From: Sphingomonas sp. PAMC 26621
Lineage (GTDB): Bacteria > Pseudomonadota > Alphaproteobacteria > Sphingomonadales > Sphingomonadaceae
DNA: 64,000 nucleotides
Assembly (NCBI RefSeq): GCF_000251145.1
Contig: NZ_AIDW01000012.1
Span: 1 to 64,000, forward strand
Direction: 5' to 3'
The position numbers were made by a program, and so were the translations under genes. Shown piece by piece: positions 60,220 to 64,000 of the stretch. The notes beneath the pieces were generated by a model, which did no database searches, was not told where the DNA came from, and saw only the letters and a list, made by a program, of their open reading frames with translations. Every line of letters starts with the position of its first letter. Position 1 is the first letter of the stretch.

Positions 60220-60983
60220 GCGTGCTCGTCGCCTGCGGGCTGGTGCGCGAGGCGGCGATCATCGCGCGGCCGGGGTTGGTGGTTGTGGCGGGCGGCGGGG
60301 ATGCCGCGCGGTTGGAGCGCGAGCTTGAGGCGGCCGCTGGCGGCGCTTCCATGATTCTGTCTTGCGGGGTGGCGGGGGCGCTCGACCCGGCGTTGCGCGC
60401 GGGGGATGTGGTGGTGGGGGAGCTCTATACCCAGCACTTCCCCGGCGAAGGCCGGGGCCCAGTAGAGATGTCCGGGGTTGCCGCGGACAGCGCGAGGTTA
60501 CAGCTACCTTCGCTACTGGGCCCCGGCCGTCGCCGGGGAGGCGCGCTGGTGGAATGGCTCGCGCGTAATCTTCCCGACGCGCATCGCGGCGCGATCGTCG
60601 GCGCAGACAGCATCATCGGTTCGGTTGCCGAGAAAACTGCGCTCTACACAAGCACAGGCGCAATTGCGGTCGACATGGAATCGCACATCGCCGCCCGCGT
60701 CGCCGCGCGTCACAACCTGCCGTTCGCGATCGTCCGGACCATCTCGGACAGCGCGGACCATGCGCTACCCCCGGCAGCACTGGTCGGCATGAAACCCGAT
60801 GGCGGCGTCGCGTTAGGCGCGATCCTCGCCTCGCTCGCGCGGAACCCCGCGCAGCTCCCCGCGCTGATCCGCACCGGCCGGGATGCCGGTGCGGCGTTCA
60901 GCGCATTAGGCCGCGCGTTGGGTGCGCTTGAAGCCCTCGGGATCGGCCGCCTTGATCTTCGCGAGCTCGCGCTCGACGTGTAG
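60216..60983 (+). CDS. hpnG: Hopanoid-associated phosphorylase HpnG with an in-frame repeat
   Basis: Nucleoside phosphorylase-like enzyme that removes adenine from adenosylhopane to give ribosylhopane; 255 residues. Recognisable pieces are SMILSCGVAGALDPALRAGD, IVGADSIIGSVAEKTALY, VDMESHIAARVAARHNLPF and IVRTISDSADHALP. Residues about 74-109 are encoded by a family B palindrome (60437-60540), inserted between VVGELYTQ and ALVEWLARNLP, where other HpnG proteins have a short loop. The GTG at 60216 overlaps the shc stop (GTGA). The last 78 bases overlap the 3' end of hpnH on the other strand. Confidence 0.9.
   Translation: MSVLVACGLVREAAIIARPGLVVVAGGGDAARLERELEAAAGGASMILSCGVAGALDPALRAGDVVVGELYTQHFPGEGRGPVEMSGVAADSARLQLPSLLGPGRRRGGALVEWLARNLPDAHRGAIVGADSIIGSVAEKTALYTSTGAIAVDMESHIAARVAARHNLPFAIVRTISDSADHALPPAALVGMKPDGGVALGAILASLARNPAQLPALIRTGRDAGAAFSALGRALGALEALGIGRLDLRELALDV
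60437..60540. repeat. Palindromic repeat, family B, copy 3, inside hpnG coding sequence
   Basis: 104 bases with the same left hairpin (CTTCCCCGGCGAAGGCCGGG) and right hairpin (CTGGGCCCCGGCCGTCGCCG) as the intergenic copies at 41835 and 42988. It is read through in the hpnG frame. Confidence 0.9.
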
Positions 60984-62051
60984 CGAGTGGACGTCGGTCG
61001 ACTTGCGCGCGTGGCTCAGGTCGATGTCGGGTGCCATCGGCCCCTCGGTCTTCACGCCCTTGCGGCCGATATTGAACATCTTGAGCGGATGCCGGATCGA
61101 GTCGCTCGCAGCCGTACCCTCGAACCCGCAATGGACCATGCAGTTCGAGCACTTCTCGTACTTGCCGACGCCATATTGATCCCAGTCGGTGCCCTCCATC
61201 AACTCGGAGAACGTATCGACATAGCCTTCGCCGACGAGGTAGCACGGCTTCTGCCAGCCGAAGACGGTGCGCAGCGGCATCGACCAGGGGGTGCACTCGT
61301 AGGTCTGGTTGCCCGCGAGGAAATCGAGGAACAGCGGCGAGTTGGTGAAGGTCCACGCCTTGCCGCCATCGCCCTTGCGGAACACGTCGCGGAAGAAGTT
61401 CTTGGTCCGCTCGCGCGTCAGGAAATGCTCCTGGTCGGCGGCGCGCTCGTACGAATAGCCCGGCGAGATCGTGATCTCGACGCCGCGCTTCTCCATCTCG
61501 TCGAAGAAGCCCGCTAGCCGGGTCGAATCCGCGCCGTCGAACACGGTGCAATTGACCTGGACGCGGAAGCCCTTGGCCTTGGCCATCTCGATCGCCTCGA
61601 TCGCGACCTCATAGGTCCCGGCCTGGTCGACCGCATGGTCGTGCATGCCCTTGTCGCCATCGAGATGGATCGACCAGGTGAAGTAGGGCGACGGCTTATA
61701 GTCGTCGATCTTCTTCTTCATCAGCAGTGCGTTGGTGCACAGGATGACGAACTTCTTCTTGGCAATATAGCCCTCGACGATCTTGGGCATGTCGCGGTGG
61801 AGCAACGGCTCGCCCCCCGCGATCGAGACCGCGGGCGCGCCGCATTCGTCGATCGCGTCCATGCACTGGTCGAACGACAGGCGCTGGTTGAGGATCGCGT
61901 CGGGATAATCGATCTTGCCGCAACCCGGGCATGCCAGATTGCACCGCAGCAGCGGCTCGAGCATCAGCACGAGCGGATATTTGCCGCCCTTGATGTGGTT
62001 CTTGAGGGTATAGGCGCCGATGCGCGCCAGCGGGGCGATGGGGAGGCTCAT
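60906..62051 (-). CDS. hpnH: Adenosyl-hopene transferase HpnH (radical SAM)
   Basis: Radical SAM enzyme, 381 residues, that links the 5'-deoxyadenosyl group to hopene at C30, the first step of side-chain extension. The [4Fe-4S] cysteines are 37, 41 and 44 (CNLACPGC). The SAM barrel shows SIAGGEPLLHRDM and FTWSIHLDGDKGMHDH; the C-terminal SPASM-like Cys cluster includes CSNCMVHCGFEG. The ATG at 62051 is chosen from the family start MSLPIAPLARIG. It starts eight bases after ispH, so the two are co-transcribed, and its end overlaps hpnG on the other strand. Confidence 0.96.
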   Translation of the reverse strand: MSLPIAPLARIGAYTLKNHIKGGKYPLVLMLEPLLRCNLACPGCGKIDYPDAILNQRLSFDQCMDAIDECGAPAVSIAGGEPLLHRDMPKIVEGYIAKKKFVILCTNALLMKKKIDDYKPSPYFTWSIHLDGDKGMHDHAVDQAGTYEVAIEAIEMAKAKGFRVQVNCTVFDGADSTRLAGFFDEMEKRGVEITISPGYSYERAADQEHFLTRERTKNFFRDVFRKGDGGKAWTFTNSPLFLDFLAGNQTYECTPWSMPLRTVFGWQKPCYLVGEGYVDTFSELMEGTDWDQYGVGKYEKCSNCMVHCGFEGTAASDSIRHPLKMFNIGRKGVKTEGPMAPDIDLSHARKSTDVHSLHVERELAKIKAADPEGFKRTQRAA

Positions 62052-62059
62052 ATCGGCTC

Positions 62060-63019
62060 CTATGCGCTGATTACAGCAGCTTGGGTAGGGGTGACCACGT
62101 CGCGCAACTCGCGCGGCAGGCCGAACTGGATCGATTCGTCGACACCGTCGAGCTGGCTGACCTCGACCGGGCCGAGCCGGCGCAACGCGGCGATGACGCT
62201 GTCGACGAGCTCGTCGGGAGCGGATGCACCCGCGGTCAGGCCGACGCGCTCGATCCCGTCGAACCACGCCGGATCGATCGCGCTGCCGTCGGCGACGAGA
62301 TAGCTCGGCAGGCCTTCGTCCGCGCCGAGATCGCGCAGGCGGCTTGAGTTCGAGCTGTTTTCCGAACCCACGACGAGGATCAGGTCGGCGACCTTGCAGA
62401 GGTCGCGCACCGCGCTCTGGCGGTTCTGCGTCGCGTAGCAGATTTCCGATACGTCCGGGCCGATCAGGTCGGTGAAGCGGTTGCCCAGTGCGGCGATGAC
62501 GCCACGCGTATCGTCGACGCTCAGCGTCGTCTGCGTGATATAGGCAAGCGGCGTATCGAGCGGCAGGTCGAGTGCCGCGACGTCCGCCTCGGTCGAGACG
62601 AGATGAACCTCGGCATCCACCTGGCCGCGCGTGCCGATGACTTCGGCATGGCCCTCATGGCCGATCATCACGATCGACCGCCCCGCCTTGGCGTAGCGGC
62701 GCCCCTGCAGGTGCACCTTGGTCACCAGCGGGCAGGTCGCGTCGAACACGGGGAGGTTGCGGCGCTTGGCCTCTTCCTCGACCGTCCGCGCGACGCCGTG
62801 TGCGCTGAAAACGGTCATCGCGCCCTCGGGTACTTCGTCCAGATCCTCGACGAACACCGCACCCTTGCCGCGCAGCGTATCGACGACGTGGCGGTTATGG
62901 ACGATCTCGTGCCGGACATAGACCGGGGCACCGTAGCGATCGAGCGCGCGTTCGACGATCTCGATCGCGCGTACGACGCCAGCGCAGAACCCGCGCGGGT
63001 TGGCGAGAATCACTTGCAA
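62060..63019 (-). CDS. ispH: 4-hydroxy-3-methylbut-2-enyl diphosphate reductase
   Basis: Last enzyme of the MEP pathway; a [4Fe-4S] enzyme that makes IPP and DMAPP, the precursors of squalene. It has 319 residues. Cluster ligands are Cys12 ([10 protein letters not shown]), Cys96 (DATCPLVTK) and Cys194 ([11 protein letters not shown]), with the catalytic Glu126 in [10 protein letters not shown]. Placed immediately upstream of hpnH, it ties isoprenoid supply to hopanoid synthesis. Confidence 0.97.
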   Translation of the reverse strand: MQVILANPRGFCAGVVRAIEIVERALDRYGAPVYVRHEIVHNRHVVDTLRGKGAVFVEDLDEVPEGAMTVFSAHGVARTVEEEAKRRNLPVFDATCPLVTKVHLQGRRYAKAGRSIVMIGHEGHAEVIGTRGQVDAEVHLVSTEADVAALDLPLDTPLAYITQTTLSVDDTRGVIAALGNRFTDLIGPDVSEICYATQNRQSAVRDLCKVADLILVVGSENSSNSSRLRDLGADEGLPSYLVADGSAIDPAWFDGIERVGLTAGASAPDELVDSVIAALRRLGPVEVSQLDGVDESIQFGLPRELRDVVTPTQAAVISA

Positions 63020-63320
63020 GCAAAAACCTTTCCGTCCGCCTTCTCGGCGACAAACCCAGGAATGACGTCATAGGCCAACACGCCCGGTCTGTCGCGCACG
63101 CCCCCAGATAGATATTCTAATCGCACTGCAACATATGGCAAAGCTGGAAATTCGTGAAGAATTTATCATGTTAGGCGGCGGCACGGGTATTTGGCGGTTA
63201 TCCGCTAACGGTCCGTAACGTTCATCGGCGCTACAGCCGTTTGTGCTAGCGCCCTCGCGGTGTTACCGCCCGCGCACGGTTTCGCGGGGGTTTGGCACCA
63301 TATCCCGCAAGGAGTTCTTG
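63020..63320. other. Divergent intergenic region ispH / hpnM
   Basis: About 300 bases holding the promoters of the leftward ispH-hpnH pair and the rightward hpnM. Part of it (about 63110-63170) is A/T-rich. No EcfG-type motif (GGAAC-N16/17-GTT) or obvious hairpin terminator was found. Confidence 0.4.
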
Positions 63321-63938
63321 ATGACTTTCTCCCTTCGTTTCGCGCTGCTCGGTGCCGCACTGTCGGTCGCCGGGCCTATCGCAGCGCCCGCTGCGGCGCA
63401 GACCGCCGACCCGGCGCGCGCGCAGGTGCAGACGCTCGACGACGGGCTGATCGCGATCATGAAGGGTGGCAGCAGCCTCGGCGCGTCGGGCCGCGCGAGC
63501 AAGATCGGCCCGGTGGTCGACCAGACGTTCGACATCCCGTTGATCACGCGCCTGTCGGTCGGCCCCGACTGGGTCAAGGTTGCACCGGCAGACCAGACCG
63601 CGCTGGTCGCGGCGATGCGACGGATGACGGTGGGGCAATATGCGACCAATTTCAGCAGCTGGTCGGGCCACACGATCACGATCGACCCGCGCATCGAGAC
63701 GCGCGGCGCGGATAAGCTCGTTCGCACCACGCTGTCGGCACCCAAGGACGAGGCCGTCCCGATTGCCTACCGGCTGCGCCAGAGCGGCGGCAAGTGGCGC
63801 GTGATCGACGTCTATTATCGCAACGCGATCAGCCAGCTCGCGACCCGCCGCGCGGATTTCGCGAGCGTCTTCGCCAAGGGCGGCGCCAAGGCCCTGATCG
63901 CGCACCTCGACGTGCTGGCGACCAAGAGCGGCCGCTAA
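63321..63938 (+). CDS. hpnM: HpnM/MlaC-type phospholipid or hopanoid transport protein
   Basis: Periplasmic binding protein of the Ttg2D/MlaC family, 205 residues. Signal peptide MTFSLRFALLGAALSVAGP ends near AAAQ. The mature domain shows LDDGLIAIMKGGSS, TFDIPLITRLSVGPDWVK, MTVGQYATNFSSWSG and the late RVIDVYYRNAISQLATRRADF, typical of the family. In hopanoid clusters this protein (HpnM) is proposed to carry hopanoids across the periplasm with the RND protein HpnN, which is not in the window. AAGGAG lies 6 bases before the ATG. Confidence 0.9.
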   Translation: MTFSLRFALLGAALSVAGPIAAPAAAQTADPARAQVQTLDDGLIAIMKGGSSLGASGRASKIGPVVDQTFDIPLITRLSVGPDWVKVAPADQTALVAAMRRMTVGQYATNFSSWSGHTITIDPRIETRGADKLVRTTLSAPKDEAVPIAYRLRQSGGKWRVIDVYYRNAISQLATRRADFASVFAKGGAKALIAHLDVLATKSGR

Positions 63939-63943
63939 CCATC

Positions 63944-64000
63944 GTGCGGATTCGGGGGGGAAGCAGCGTTCTGGCGGTTGCGATCGCACTGGTCGCCACA
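63944..64000 (+). CDS. Start of a possible secreted/lipoprotein gene (partial)
   Basis: From a GTG at 63944, five bases after the hpnM stop, a frame runs to the window end (19 codons): basic N-terminus (VRIRGGSS) followed by hydrophobic VLAVAIALVAT, a signal-peptide pattern. MlaA-like lipoproteins often follow MlaC/HpnM, so this may be one, but too little is visible. Confidence 0.4.
   Translation, partial: MRIRGGSSVLAVAIALVAT

Overview
The window looks like chromosomal DNA of a sphingomonad (Alphaproteobacteria, Sphingomonas or a close relative). Three things support this: high GC content with strong GC bias at third codon positions, a complete PhyR/NepR/EcfG general stress response locus, and serine palmitoyltransferase genes next to an acyl carrier protein. 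Gene density is high, and there is no prophage, integrase or CRISPR array. The only mobile element is the truncated IS630-type transposase at the left edge.

Layout. At 0-5.3 kb are the IS fragment, a DUF1800/DUF1501 (Tat) pair and a frameshifted CocE-type hydrolase. At 5.4-12 kb is the collinear block argS, SPOR protein, nagZ, scpA, scpB, tatA, tatB, tatC. At 12.1-16.6 kb is the general stress locus: entericidin-like lipoprotein, PhyP-like sensor, nepR, phyR, a 47-residue membrane peptide and ecfG, with two candidate EcfG promoters. At 16.6-22.9 kb are glnE, bcp, an M23 peptidase, erpA, xth and a small secreted protein. At 23-28.2 kb are a GNAT-like N-acyltransferase, a fatty acid desaturase, a metal-dependent hydrolase divergent from a TetR regulator, and obgE. 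At 28.5-37.2 kb are a Uma2 protein, proB, a ceramide module (epimerase, acp, spt), a hybrid histidine kinase and lptF-lptG. At 37.2-45.9 kb are a GNAT protein, rpmA/rplU, a large TonB receptor, hspQ, tRNA-Ser(CGA), a DUF6481 protein, nadE and a split Mop/ModE-like pair.

The right third (45.9-64 kb) is a hopanoid island. One arm runs rightward: hpnA-hpnB-hpnC-hpnD-hpnE-shc-hpnG, almost entirely with 4-nt stop/start overlaps. The opposite arm runs leftward: hpnI-hpnJ-a 65-residue unknown-hpnK-a diiron ferritin-like protein, with hpnL further left. ispH-hpnH and hpnM flank the right end. Together these cover farnesyl diphosphate to squalene (HpnCDE), cyclisation (Shc), adenosylhopane (HpnH), ribosylhopane (HpnG), head-group building (HpnI, HpnK, HpnJ) and candidate transport (HpnL, HpnM). 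With the ceramide module and lptFG, much of the window serves the outer membrane and its ordering lipids.

Most striking are palindromic repeats. Four intergenic copies of one element are each exactly 89 bp. A second family (about 104 bp) has two intergenic copies and one lying inside hpnG as coding sequence. A third, unrelated inverted repeat is read through in frame inside shc, adding about 50 residues. Two genes (the CocE hydrolase and rplU) each lack one base relative to the frame their protein needs; these are either real lesions or assembly errors.
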